Source: Bacteroidota bacterium (GTDB lineage Bacteria > Bacteroidota > Bacteroidia > Chitinophagales > Chitinophagaceae). Taken from it: DNA of 41,259 nt. The position numbers were made by a program, and so were the translations under genes. Below, one piece after another: positions 17,348 to 25,677 of this stretch (its first letter is position 1; every line of letters begins with the position of its first letter). The stretch lies in assembly GCA_024640225.1 (NCBI GenBank), contig JAHEFK010000005.1, positions 64,692-105,950 of the forward strand, in the 5' to 3' direction. Under the pieces are notes generated by a model. That model made no database searches. It had not been told where the DNA came from and saw only the letters and a program-made list of their open reading frames with translations.

Positions 17348-17716
17348 ATGAGCTTAGAAATAACCGGACGACTTATTGTAAAAATGCCTACTCAGCAAAT
17401 TAAAGAGAGTTTTAAAAAACGAGAATTCGTTGTAGAAACAACCGAACAATACCCTCAAAAAATAAAATTAGAATTAACCCAAGATAAATGTGATATTTTA
17501 GACACCTATAAAGAAGGTGATGTGTTAAAAGTGTCTTTTAACTTAAGAGGATCTGTTTGGCAAGAAAAATACTATGTAAACCTACAAGCTTGGCGTATTC
17601 AATTAGATAACGCATCTAATTCAATGCCCGGCACCAATACAATGGAAACATCAGCACCCGCTTCTCAAAACAACAGCTTTGCCGCTGCTTCCACAGAAGA
17701 CGATTTACCTTTTTAA
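17348..17716 (+). CDS. DUF3127 domain protein
   Basis: The 122-residue protein starts MSLEITGRLIVKMPTQQI and contains FKKREFVVET, YPQKIKLELTQDKCDIL and GDVLKVSFNLRGSVWQEKY, which fit DUF3127, a small Bacteroidota family with an OB-fold-like pattern. The low-complexity tail (about 90-122) rich in Ser, Ala and Asn ends in the acidic-hydrophobic TEDDLPF. This architecture and terminal motif strongly resemble single-stranded-DNA-binding proteins, whose acidic tip DDDIPF docks partner proteins. I infer nucleic-acid binding, but the family is not characterised. The ATG at 17348 is preferred over an upstream in-frame TTG at 17327. Confidence 0.85.
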   Translation: MSLEITGRLIVKMPTQQIKESFKKREFVVETTEQYPQKIKLELTQDKCDILDTYKEGDVLKVSFNLRGSVWQEKYYVNLQAWRIQLDNASNSMPGTNTMETSAPASQNNSFAAASTEDDLPF

Positions 17717-17743
17717 TTTGAAAGGGCGTAAAAACTAATTCAT

Positions 17744-18730
17744 ATGAATTCAAAAAACCTGAGTTTTATAATAGCTATTTTGTCAATTTTGATACTTACA
17801 AATTGTACAAAAAACAATGGTATCGATAATAATAGTGTTATCGTAAAGCCATATGTACTTTATTTTTCAGGAGATCGAGGCGAATTATTTAAAACCAATA
17901 CAGGAAGACTTTTCAATTTAGTTTTTCCTCCAGACGGATACCCTTGCGATGCTATAGCAACTTCTTATGATAATTTATTTTTTATCAAACGTAATGTGCA
18001 TATTAGCGTAAACAATGGAAAAACATTTGATTCTTCCACCGTTTCAGCACAAGTTCCTTTTGCACAACAAATTATTGATGTTCCGGCCTTCGGAAAACTA
18101 TATGTTGGAAGCATGCTCAACAAATTATCGGTTAGTACCGACCATGGTAAAACATGGAACCCTGAAACAGCTTGGGATGTAGCACCAGCCAACCCAATTT
18201 CTTCTTTAACACAAACTGCTAATGGTACGGTTTTTGCTTTAGAGAAAAATAATAATACTATCTTTTATAAAGTTAATGCCGGTGCCAATTGGGCCAAACA
18301 AGCACCAAACAACTTACCGGCTGTTATTGGTATGTATTTGACACATGCAGGTAATACCCTAATTGCTACAGATCGCGATAATGCGAATGGTATATGGCAA
18401 AGTGTTGACAATGGTGTTACTTGGGGACAAATTGCCGGTTTGCCTAATCGCAAATTATATGCAACCAATTGCCCTTTTGACGCTACGTTGTTAGTAGGCA
18501 CAGACTCTATGGGTATCTACAGAATGGAAAGTGGAAGTTTTGTAGCTAGTAATAATGGTATTCTTAAAAATACGTCTGTATATGGCATTATTGGTAAAGA
18601 AGACATTTATAAAAATAGCGCCTCTAAAAAATACATTTATATTGCTACCAGTACCGGTTTATATCGTAGTGATGATTTAGGTAAAAACTGGACCTTGATG
18701 AAACAAGGTATTGTTACCACTGTGTATTAA
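17744..18730 (+). CDS. Lipoprotein with BNR/Asp-box beta-propeller repeats
   Basis: The N-terminus is a lipoprotein signal (FIIAILSILILTNC, Cys21), although Asn just before the Cys is unusual. The rest carries at least five Asp-box-like repeats: VNNGKTF, DHGKTWN, NAGANWAKQ, DNGVTWGQI and DLGKNWTLM. These are typical of sialidase-like or VPS10/sortilin-like propellers and of the Ycf48/photosystem-assembly superfamily. No catalytic residues of sialidases can be assigned, so a binding or structural role at the cell surface is more likely. Its stop shares a TTAA with the stop of the minus-strand gene that follows. Confidence 0.85.
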   Translation: MNSKNLSFIIAILSILILTNCTKNNGIDNNSVIVKPYVLYFSGDRGELFKTNTGRLFNLVFPPDGYPCDAIATSYDNLFFIKRNVHISVNNGKTFDSSTVSAQVPFAQQIIDVPAFGKLYVGSMLNKLSVSTDHGKTWNPETAWDVAPANPISSLTQTANGTVFALEKNNNTIFYKVNAGANWAKQAPNNLPAVIGMYLTHAGNTLIATDRDNANGIWQSVDNGVTWGQIAGLPNRKLYATNCPFDATLLVGTDSMGIYRMESGSFVASNNGILKNTSVYGIIGKEDIYKNSASKKYIYIATSTGLYRSDDLGKNWTLMKQGIVTTVY

Positions 18731-19125
18731 TCGAAATCTATATTCCAATCGGTAAAATCATTCAGGTCGCGGCGTTCTTTCTTAGACGGGCGACCTGTTT
18801 TACTTAATCGTTTTCCCGTATAAAAAGAGGTGCCCAATTTAATGTTGTGTAATTGATCCTCTTCGCTTGTAATGTCTTTATAATGTAAGATTGCCGTTTC
18901 ATAATTGACCCTCTTTTCAAGTAAGCCCAATACCTCAATCGTGTTTTTCTTACCCTCATTTCGAATGTCGTAACATTCACCAATTTTCACCGATTTAGAT
19001 GGCTTACAACTAGCGCCATCTTTTAATTTCACCTTTCCGTCATCACATGCTTTAGTTGCCAAACTTCTTGTTTTAAACAAGCGTATGGCCCATAAATATT
19101 TATCTATGCGTATTGCTTTCTCCAT
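18727..19125 (-). CDS. S4-domain RNA-binding protein, Hsp15-like
   Basis: The 132-residue protein begins IRIDKYLWAIRLFKTRSLAT and KACDDGKVKLKDG, the S4 RNA-binding module of the HslR/Hsp15 family. In E. coli Hsp15 binds 50S subunits carrying stalled peptidyl-tRNA after heat shock. The C-terminus is basic (TGKRLSKTGRPSKKERRDL), as in the family. It lies 12 nt after the stop of the PagL-like gene on the same strand, so the two are probably co-transcribed. Tail to tail it overlaps the BNR lipoprotein gene by 4 nt. Confidence 0.9.
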   Translation of the reverse strand: MEKAIRIDKYLWAIRLFKTRSLATKACDDGKVKLKDGASCKPSKSVKIGECYDIRNEGKKNTIEVLGLLEKRVNYETAILHYKDITSEEDQLHNIKLGTSFYTGKRLSKTGRPSKKERRDLNDFTDWNIDFD

Positions 19126-19137
19126 TATATAAAACTA

Positions 19138-20274
19138 TTAAAACCCACAATTTAAACCCCATTCCAATAACTCCGCTTTATTAATATGCGTTTTAATTAA
19201 ACCCGATAGCGCTAGTTCTTTCAAAAACCCTTTTGGATGCTGCATTATATAATACTCAAAACCAAATTTTTGATACCATGGCTCATCATGTAAGTAAGCA
19301 TTTTTAATATATACTCCACCTTGAAGATGAATGCCCACTCGACCAAATAAAAAGGTATTACCTAAAAATAAACTTGCGTTATAACTGTGTGAGCGTTCTT
19401 CTCCAGGAAAAATTTCATTGTTTCGCAAAAAGGCATATATCCTTTTGTGATAAGTAAAATCGATGCCACCAAATAATTTATTTTTATGTCTATAATAAGT
19501 ACTCCGCATAAAAGAAGCATGATAGACACCATACAAAGGACCATCGCCACTTCCGCTTTGATTAATAGCATAAGCTAAACGAAGATTCCAAACTTTTTTA
19601 TTTTCCAATACTTGTGGTGCTGCATCTTTTCCAATAGCAACTCGTCTATCTTCTGCAAAGGGAAAATAACGAACACCCACATGAAAGCCATACGTATTAA
19701 TACCCAAATTGGGTTTCAAAGTTGCAGCATTAGAAAAATGTGAAAACTGCAAACCCGCCTGTATGTCCCATTGAGGATTTAAGGTAAATCGCAGATCCGT
19801 AGCAGCCATAAAGTATATATTAAAACCACTACCAATCATATTGTTAAGGGTATCCCAAGTATTATATCGCTCAAACTTTTTCGTTAAATACCCAGCACCC
19901 AAACCCATTCTATAGGTCCAAGACCAAGCTTTTTTGTGCGCAAGTTGATACTGAATAGTTGGATACAAACTATAGCCTCTTCCATACACACTATCAAGTC
20001 CATAGTTAGTATACGTAAAACCAATGCCTATTTGAGGAAAGTGGCGTAAAGCATGCCACGCTCGTTCTCCTTGCGTTTTGTGCAATAAATGCAGCTCCAT
20101 GAGTTGGGAAGCAGCAGGTAAAGGTGCTTTAAAAGCGGCAGTATGTTTGAAAACTCTTGCTTCCATTGCATTAAATTCAACACCATAGGTTTTCCAATTG
20201 CCTTGTGCAAAAGCAATTTGTAGTATAAAAAAACTACCGATCAACAAACTTATTTTCCTAAAATACTTCACCAT
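19138..20274 (-). CDS. Acyloxyacyl hydrolase / PagL-like lipid A deacylase family outer-membrane protein
   Basis: A signal peptide (ISLLIGSFFILQIAFAQ) is followed by a barrel protein of 378 residues. The segment WDIQAGLQFSHFSNAATLKP contains the His-x-Ser-Asn pattern (HFSN) that holds the catalytic His and Ser of PagL, the outer-membrane enzyme that removes the 3-O-acyl chain of lipid A. PagL itself is about half this size; longer Bacteroidota members are known, and the extra strands (YGVYHASFMRSTYYRHKNKLFGG onward are barrel-like) make up the difference. Substrate specificity is an inference. Confidence 0.75.
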   Translation of the reverse strand: MVKYFRKISLLIGSFFILQIAFAQGNWKTYGVEFNAMEARVFKHTAAFKAPLPAASQLMELHLLHKTQGERAWHALRHFPQIGIGFTYTNYGLDSVYGRGYSLYPTIQYQLAHKKAWSWTYRMGLGAGYLTKKFERYNTWDTLNNMIGSGFNIYFMAATDLRFTLNPQWDIQAGLQFSHFSNAATLKPNLGINTYGFHVGVRYFPFAEDRRVAIGKDAAPQVLENKKVWNLRLAYAINQSGSGDGPLYGVYHASFMRSTYYRHKNKLFGGIDFTYHKRIYAFLRNNEIFPGEERSHSYNASLFLGNTFLFGRVGIHLQGGVYIKNAYLHDEPWYQKFGFEYYIMQHPKGFLKELALSGLIKTHINKAELLEWGLNCGF

Positions 20275-20287
20275 TAAAAGAGATCTA

Positions 20288-20295
20288 CAAATATA
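20288..20295 (-). promoter_or_regulatory. -7 element of the PagL-like gene
   Basis: CAAATATA on the plus strand reads TATATTTG on the minus strand. The start would be about 7 nt before the ATG at 20274. Confidence 0.45.
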
Positions 20296-20319
20296 AAACT
20301 ACAAACCCATTTTATACCT

Positions 20320-20327
20320 TATTTTTG
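20320..20327 (+). promoter_or_regulatory. -7 element of the DUF502 gene
   Basis: TATTTTTG matches TAnnTTTG and precedes the ATG at 20346 by 18 nt. Its TTG is in frame with the gene but is promoter sequence. Confidence 0.5.
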
Positions 20328-20345
20328 CATTACAAAACCCATATT

Positions 20346-20930
20346 ATGCGAAAAACCCTTGCTCGTTTACTGCGTTCCTTTTTACAAGGACTTCTAATAC
20401 TTTGCCCCATTGGTATAACAGCCTATTTAATTTTTGCTATTTTCAATTCGGTAGACAGCTTAGTACCTTGGGTACCTCGCGGATTAGGGTTTGTCATTAT
20501 CATTGTGTTTGTTACAATTGTTGGATTTTTAGGGACACGGTTTTTTATTGGAAAAGCGGTTATCAATGCATTGGGAAATTTGCTGGAACACACACCCGGC
20601 ATTAAATTTATTTACACATCCATTAAAGATATTTTAGATTCATTTGTTGGAGACAAAAGACGCTTCAACAAACCCGTTTGGGTTAAAGTAAATAACGATC
20701 CTGAACTTTGGCGCATAGGATTTGTTACACAAAAAGACATGAACTATTTAGGAATGGAAAATATGGTTGCCGTATATTTACCTCATTCCTATGCTATCTC
20801 TGGGTGGGTCATTGTTGTTGATAAAACAACTATAAAACCGGTAACCACTATGGATGCTGGTGAAGCTATGAAATTTGCCGTAAGTGGTGGCGTAACGAGT
20901 GTAGATCTTGAAACTGAAAAAAATAAATAA
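20346..20930 (+). CDS. DUF502 family membrane protein
   Basis: The 194-residue protein has two membrane helices, about residues 12-34 (FLQGLLILCPIGITAYLIFAI) and 47-67 (LGFVIIIVFVTIVGFLGTRF). A conserved soluble part follows: EHTPGIKFIYTSIKDILD, FNKPVWVKV and YLPHSYAISGWVIVVD, matching DUF502. The biochemical role is unknown. It ends 2 nt before the aldo/keto reductase gene and is the first gene of a plus-strand run that may be one transcript to the photolyase. Confidence 0.9.
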   Translation: MRKTLARLLRSFLQGLLILCPIGITAYLIFAIFNSVDSLVPWVPRGLGFVIIIVFVTIVGFLGTRFFIGKAVINALGNLLEHTPGIKFIYTSIKDILDSFVGDKRRFNKPVWVKVNNDPELWRIGFVTQKDMNYLGMENMVAVYLPHSYAISGWVIVVDKTTIKPVTTMDAGEAMKFAVSGGVTSVDLETEKNK

Positions 20931-20932
20931 CT

Positions 20933-21922
20933 ATGGAATACAGAAGAATGGGGCGAACAGGCCTGCAATTAAGTGCTTTAAGTTTTGGTTCATGGGTAAC
21001 CTTTAGCAAACAAATAGATGATGCTATTTCAGATCGCTTAATGGGTATAGCCTATGATCATGGCGTTAACTTTTTTGACAATGCGGAAGTATATGCATTG
21101 GGTGAGTCGGAAAAAATGATGGGGCGTGTCTTGAAAAATAAAAATTGGGATAGAACTTCGTATACCATTTCTAGTAAAGTTTTTTTTGGTTGGAGAGGAA
21201 AAGAAAATAAACCTAATCAAACAGGACTAAGCAGAAAGCACATCGTAGAAGCTTGTCATGAAGCACTTCAACGTCTTCAAACGGATTATCTTGACTTATA
21301 CCTTTGTCATAGACCTGATAAAAATGCACCGATTGAAGAAGTAGTTACAACAATGAACACGCTTATTCAACAAGGCAAAATTCTTTATTGGGGCACGAGC
21401 GAATGGAGTGCTGCAGAAATTATGGAAGCACATATGGTAGCAAAAGATTTAAACCTTATTGCACCAAGTGTAGAACAGCCTCAATACAATTTATTCGAAC
21501 GTCAAAAAATGGAAGTAGATTACTTATCTATTTTTAGAAATATAGGCATGGGTACTACCATTTGGAGCCCTCTTGCTTCTGGGCTTTTAAGTGGAAAATA
21601 TAACAATGGGATCCCCGAAGGATCGCGATTAGCGATTGAAGGATTTGAATGGTTAAAAGATCGTACGTTAAGTGAAGAACGATTTACAAGAGTAGCGGAG
21701 CTAGCTAAAATAGCAGCAGCGTTGAACACCAGTGTAGCTACTTTATCTATTGCTTGGTGCTTATGCAATCCTAATGTAAGTACCGCTATTTTGGGTGCTA
21801 CAAAAGAAGCTCAATTATTAGAAAATTTAAAAGCATTAGAGGTATATGCTACACTTACTCCAGAAATTTTGGAGCAAATTGAAGCTTGTATGCAAACAAA
21901 ACCGATAGCACCTTCATTTTAA
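20933..21922 (+). CDS. Aldo/keto reductase, potassium-channel beta-subunit-like group
   Basis: This NADPH-dependent oxidoreductase shows the AKR catalytic tetrad Asp49 and Tyr54 (FFDNAEVY), Lys82 (ISSKVFF) and His126 (YLCHRPD). The start YRRMGRTGLQLSALSFGSWV and the segment GKILYWGTSEWSAAEI place it with the AKR6/Kv-beta and YghZ-like group. The physiological substrate cannot be read from sequence. It starts 2 nt after the DUF502 stop and ends 9 nt before serC, so it is probably translated from a shared mRNA. Confidence 0.92.
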   Translation: MEYRRMGRTGLQLSALSFGSWVTFSKQIDDAISDRLMGIAYDHGVNFFDNAEVYALGESEKMMGRVLKNKNWDRTSYTISSKVFFGWRGKENKPNQTGLSRKHIVEACHEALQRLQTDYLDLYLCHRPDKNAPIEEVVTTMNTLIQQGKILYWGTSEWSAAEIMEAHMVAKDLNLIAPSVEQPQYNLFERQKMEVDYLSIFRNIGMGTTIWSPLASGLLSGKYNNGIPEGSRLAIEGFEWLKDRTLSEERFTRVAELAKIAAALNTSVATLSIAWCLCNPNVSTAILGATKEAQLLENLKALEVYATLTPEILEQIEACMQTKPIAPSF

Positions 21923-21931
21923 TAACTGTGT

Positions 21932-22993
21932 ATGCTTCATAATTTTGGATCTGGACCGGCCAAATTACACAAGAGTGTTTATGAACAACTAGCCAATGCG
22001 CTAATTGATTATGAGCAAACGGGATTATCTATCTTAGAAGTATATCATAGAACACCCTTGTACGAAGCTATACTAGAAGAAGCTATCCAATTGTGCAAAG
22101 AGCTCTATCTTCTTGATGATTCTAAAGAAGTACTCTTTATGCCCAATGGAGCAACTTGGCATTTTAATTTAATAGCACAAAATTTTCTACAACAAAAAGC
22201 AGCGTATATCCATACCGGCAATTGGTCTAAAAAAGCTTATGATATAGCTTTAGAATATGGAAAAGCGGAGATTATTGCTTCGTCCGAAAATAATAATTTT
22301 AAAACCTTACCTATTGTAGCACAAGATCTTAGTGGTTATGATTACGTGCATATCACAGCTAACAATACCGATGTAGGCACACAATTTCATTCGTATCCCA
22401 AAAGTTCCATTTCTTTGGTTGCAGATATGTCTTCCGACATTTTTTCTAAACCTTTACCTATTAATGATTTTGCATTGATCTATGCCGGTGCTCAAAAAAA
22501 CATTGGTATTGCAGGCGCTTCCTTAGTGATTATTGACAAAGCATTTATTAAAAATACTAACTCGTTAACACCTTCCTATTACCAATACAAAAACTGGGTC
22601 AATGCCAATTCTATTATGAATACTCCGCCCATATTTGCAATCTATGCAATGTTGGTAAATATGCGTTGGATAAAGGCTATGGGTGGACTTGAATTCATGC
22701 ATGCGCAAGCTAAAGAAAAAGCAACTTTGCTTTATCATACGCTTGACAACAGTAATTTGTTTGAAGTGTATGCACAAGAACAAGATCGATCCTTAATGAA
22801 TGTTTGTTTTTCCATGAAAGATCCATCATTACATCATTCCTTTTTGCATGTTGCTAAGGAAGCTGGTATTATACAAATTGAAGGCTATAGAACGGTTGGC
22901 GGATTTAGAGTTTCTTTATATAATGCTATTGAATTATCTTCTGTAAAGCATTTGTGTAATGTTATTACTGCTTTCGACCAAAACCCACACTAA
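21932..22993 (+). CDS. serC: Phosphoserine aminotransferase
   Basis: SerC converts 3-phosphohydroxypyruvate and glutamate to phosphoserine in serine biosynthesis and has a related role in pyridoxal phosphate synthesis. The product has the typical start NFGSGPAKL, the block SILEVYHRTPLYEAI, Asp165 in VADMSSDIFS (pyridine nitrogen) and Lys189 in YAGAQKNIG (Schiff base). At 353 residues it is full length. TANNTDVGTQ differs slightly from the common NNTIYGT. serA and serB are not next to it. Gaps of 9 and 30 nt on either side suggest an operon. Confidence 0.92.
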   Translation: MLHNFGSGPAKLHKSVYEQLANALIDYEQTGLSILEVYHRTPLYEAILEEAIQLCKELYLLDDSKEVLFMPNGATWHFNLIAQNFLQQKAAYIHTGNWSKKAYDIALEYGKAEIIASSENNNFKTLPIVAQDLSGYDYVHITANNTDVGTQFHSYPKSSISLVADMSSDIFSKPLPINDFALIYAGAQKNIGIAGASLVIIDKAFIKNTNSLTPSYYQYKNWVNANSIMNTPPIFAIYAMLVNMRWIKAMGGLEFMHAQAKEKATLLYHTLDNSNLFEVYAQEQDRSLMNVCFSMKDPSLHHSFLHVAKEAGIIQIEGYRTVGGFRVSLYNAIELSSVKHLCNVITAFDQNPH

Positions 22994-23023
22994 ACAATTT
23001 ATATTCTTTATTGTTTTAACAGC

Positions 23024-24334
23024 ATGCAAACACCTGTAACTATTTTCTGGTTTAGACGCGATTTACGTTTAGATGATAATCATGGATTATTTAAAGCACT
23101 TCAATTAGGTTTGCCCGTATTACCCATTTTTATTTTTGATCCCAACATACTGCATTCCCTACCCAAAAATGATCGACGTGTTGCTTTTATTCATGAAACA
23201 TTAAAAACGATTCAACAAGCATTAGTTGAAGTCGGTTCGTCATTAGAAGTAGTATATGATTCCCCACTAGCAGCATTCCAAAAACTTTGTGCACAATATA
23301 CCGTTCAGCATGTTATTGCTAATCATGATTATGAGCCCTATGCGCAGGAAAGAGATAAGTCTATTAAATCCTATTTAGCATCGCAGTCGATTAGTTTTGA
23401 AACTTTTAAAGATCAGGTAATTTTTGAAAAAGCTGAAATTGTAAAAGACGATACTACGCCCTACACTGTGTTTACACCCTTTAGTAAAAAATGGAAAGCA
23501 GCATTTACAAAATCACTCACTAATCCATTTGCCTCTAGTGCTCTTATTCATAATTTTATTAAAACAGCAGCTAAAGAGATAATTCCTTTGTCTGCCATGA
23601 ACTTTGCGGAGCAGACAAGCACATTCCCAACTAAAAGTGTGACAAATGAATTATTACAAGTATATAGTGAACAACGCGATTTTCCAGCTAAAAATGGCAC
23701 TAGTAAATTAGGCATTCACTTACGATTTGGCACTATTAGTATCCGACAATTAGTGCGTAAAGCAATAGAAACCAACGAAACATTTTTAAATGAATTAATT
23801 TGGAGAGAATTCTATCAAATGATTCTTTGGCATTTTCCTCATGTAGTTAACGGTGCATTCAAACCCAAATACAATGCCATAAAATGGTCGGAAAATGAAA
23901 CGCATTTTAAGGCTTGGTGTGAAGGAAAAACAGGTTACCCCATAGTAGATGCAGGCATGCGCGAATTGGTAGCAACAGGCTATATGCATAATCGAGTGCG
24001 CATGATTGTTGCAAGCTTTCTTACCAAACACTTACTAATTGATTGGAAAAAAGGTGCCGACTTTTTTGCCTTGCATTTATTAGACTTCGATTTGGCTGCA
24101 AACAATGGCGGTTGGCAATGGGCTGCTGGATGTGGTTGTGATGCTGCGCCTTATTTTAGAGTATTTAATCCTTACTTACAAACAATTAAGTTTGATAAGG
24201 AGCTCCTCTATATCAAAAAATGGGTTCCTGAATTTGAAGACTTGAGTTATCCTGCACCTATTGTAATTCATGAAGAAGCAAGAAAAAAGTGCTTAGAAGT
24301 TTATGCTAAAGCCTTACAAGGAGAATCGCTTTAA
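23024..24334 (+). CDS. Deoxyribodipyrimidine photolyase (class I CPD photolyase/cryptochrome family)
   Basis: The enzyme uses blue light and FAD to split UV-induced pyrimidine dimers. The N-terminal antenna domain begins IFWFRRDLRLDDNHGLF. The FAD domain (about 220-436) has LRFGTISIRQLVR, LIWREFYQMILWHFP, GYPIVDAGMRELVATGYMHN and the highly conserved LAANNGGWQWAAGCGCDAAP followed by YFRVFNP. These residues fit class I CPD photolyases better than cryptochromes. At 436 residues it is slightly short but complete. Its last 21 nt overlap the convergent gene on the minus strand. Confidence 0.93.
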   Translation: MQTPVTIFWFRRDLRLDDNHGLFKALQLGLPVLPIFIFDPNILHSLPKNDRRVAFIHETLKTIQQALVEVGSSLEVVYDSPLAAFQKLCAQYTVQHVIANHDYEPYAQERDKSIKSYLASQSISFETFKDQVIFEKAEIVKDDTTPYTVFTPFSKKWKAAFTKSLTNPFASSALIHNFIKTAAKEIIPLSAMNFAEQTSTFPTKSVTNELLQVYSEQRDFPAKNGTSKLGIHLRFGTISIRQLVRKAIETNETFLNELIWREFYQMILWHFPHVVNGAFKPKYNAIKWSENETHFKAWCEGKTGYPIVDAGMRELVATGYMHNRVRMIVASFLTKHLLIDWKKGADFFALHLLDFDLAANNGGWQWAAGCGCDAAPYFRVFNPYLQTIKFDKELLYIKKWVPEFEDLSYPAPIVIHEEARKKCLEVYAKALQGESL

Positions 24335-25525
24335 AATCTGTTTAAAAAATATAAAACCAGTTGCTTGTATTAAATCAGTTATTTCTTTTTTTAGGGTACT
24401 AAATTTCTTACTGGTGCTGTGGGTACATAAAGCTAATTCTATTATTTTCTTTTGAATAATAAAGTACTTTCTGGTTAAAAAAGATAAATTAGCTTCATCT
24501 ATTCTTGCTAATATTCTTTTAGCATGATCTTTTTTACCAATTCCATACAACGCAATAGCTTTTATAATATCCAAGGATTCATAAAAACCATTATTAAAAG
24601 CTACATCTCTATAGCGCATATAATCTAGTTCTCCAATTTCAATCATTTGTAAAGCCATCTCATAATTACCAATTAAATTAAATGCATCGGCAACTACGAA
24701 AGGGTAAAATGGAAAATAACTTTCTCTTTTATTGGCTGGTTTAACTTTGTTATGCCACTGAAAAGCAATTTTAGTCCATTTTTCAATTTGTTGTTGATCT
24801 TTATTCATATAGCCTTGAGTAAGATTGGCCATAACTTTGCGGGCTACGGGAAAAGAATGAGAAGATAAGTTCTCGTCGATGTTATTTATAGTATTTAACA
24901 ACGCTTCTCCCTCCTCTTTTTTAACTTGCATAAAGGCAGCAAAGTGCAAAACACAATTACCAAAGAGCTGCGCCTCCGCGTTTTTTTTGTTTTTCAAGTA
25001 CATTTTGAAATACTCTTGATAGGGGCCACATATGCCATCAAAATAAGGAGCCTTTTCAAAAAAGTAAACTTGAGCAATTGGATGTTTGGCAAAATAAGGT
25101 CCTAAATAAGCCAACATGGCATCTGAACATATCACTTTTACAAATACCTTATAACTAGCGGTTTGATAATTAATATCATCTTCATTAACAGCATCAATTT
25201 CATAAAGCTGTTTCATAAAGTCTGCTAATGTTTTTTCCTCTTGAGATAGTTGACCTGTTTTTTTTTCTAGCTTTCTTAACGCTTCAATATCTTCTATACC
25301 ACAGAACTTTAATAATATTTGCTCACTTCTTTTAGAAATAGTAACACCATCTTTGATAAAACCCCACATTCTTCTTAATGTTTGGGCACTTATTTCTAAT
25401 CCTGAACTTTTTTTTATTTGGTTCGACAAGCTCTCACATTCATAACTATACAGAATTGGTTTGCCAAAAACTAATTCTACCTGCTGTCGAAGCAATATGC
25501 CCTCTTTTGAAACTAACCAACTCAT
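24314..25525 (-). CDS. Hypothetical protein with helix-turn-helix-like N-terminus and helical repeats
   Basis: I do not recognise a named family. The first 60 residues contain LSNQIKKSSGLEISAQTLRR followed by MWGFIK, a pattern (S-x-x-T-L-R-R-x-W-G-F) seen at the start of many Bacteroidota proteins and likely a DNA-binding helix pair. The remaining 340 residues are alpha-helical without a signal peptide and look like degenerate TPR-type repeats (for example FNLIGNYEMALQMIEIGELD, IKAIALYGIGKKDHAKRILA). A transcriptional or signalling role is an inference. The stop lies inside the photolyase gene (21-nt tail-to-tail overlap). Confidence 0.7.
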   Translation of the reverse strand: MSWLVSKEGILLRQQVELVFGKPILYSYECESLSNQIKKSSGLEISAQTLRRMWGFIKDGVTISKRSEQILLKFCGIEDIEALRKLEKKTGQLSQEEKTLADFMKQLYEIDAVNEDDINYQTASYKVFVKVICSDAMLAYLGPYFAKHPIAQVYFFEKAPYFDGICGPYQEYFKMYLKNKKNAEAQLFGNCVLHFAAFMQVKKEEGEALLNTINNIDENLSSHSFPVARKVMANLTQGYMNKDQQQIEKWTKIAFQWHNKVKPANKRESYFPFYPFVVADAFNLIGNYEMALQMIEIGELDYMRYRDVAFNNGFYESLDIIKAIALYGIGKKDHAKRILARIDEANLSFLTRKYFIIQKKIIELALCTHSTSKKFSTLKKEITDLIQATGFIFFKQILKRFSL

Positions 25526-25650
25526 TCTTAAAATTAATAAAAAAATAATATAAATGGATTAAAATGGATTTTTTTTATAAAAACAAAAACATCACTTTTA
25601 CATTGCTTGTTTACTAATTGATGGGTTTCCATTATCAATTAGAGAAAATT

Positions 25651-25677
25651 CCCACAGTTCGCTGTGGGTTTTTTTTA
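25651..25677 (+). terminator. Hairpin with plus-strand T-run next to the comM stop
   Basis: The stem CCCACAG (25651-25657) with CTGTGGG (25662-25668), a TTCG tetraloop and eight T residues is a textbook terminator for plus-strand RNA. For comM on the minus strand the same hairpin is followed only by AATTTTC, a weaker signal. No plus-strand gene ends here. Confidence 0.8.

Noticed and set aside
18727-18730. Shared TTAA stop of two convergent genes
   Set aside because: Real, but a common compact arrangement because TTAA is its own reverse complement.
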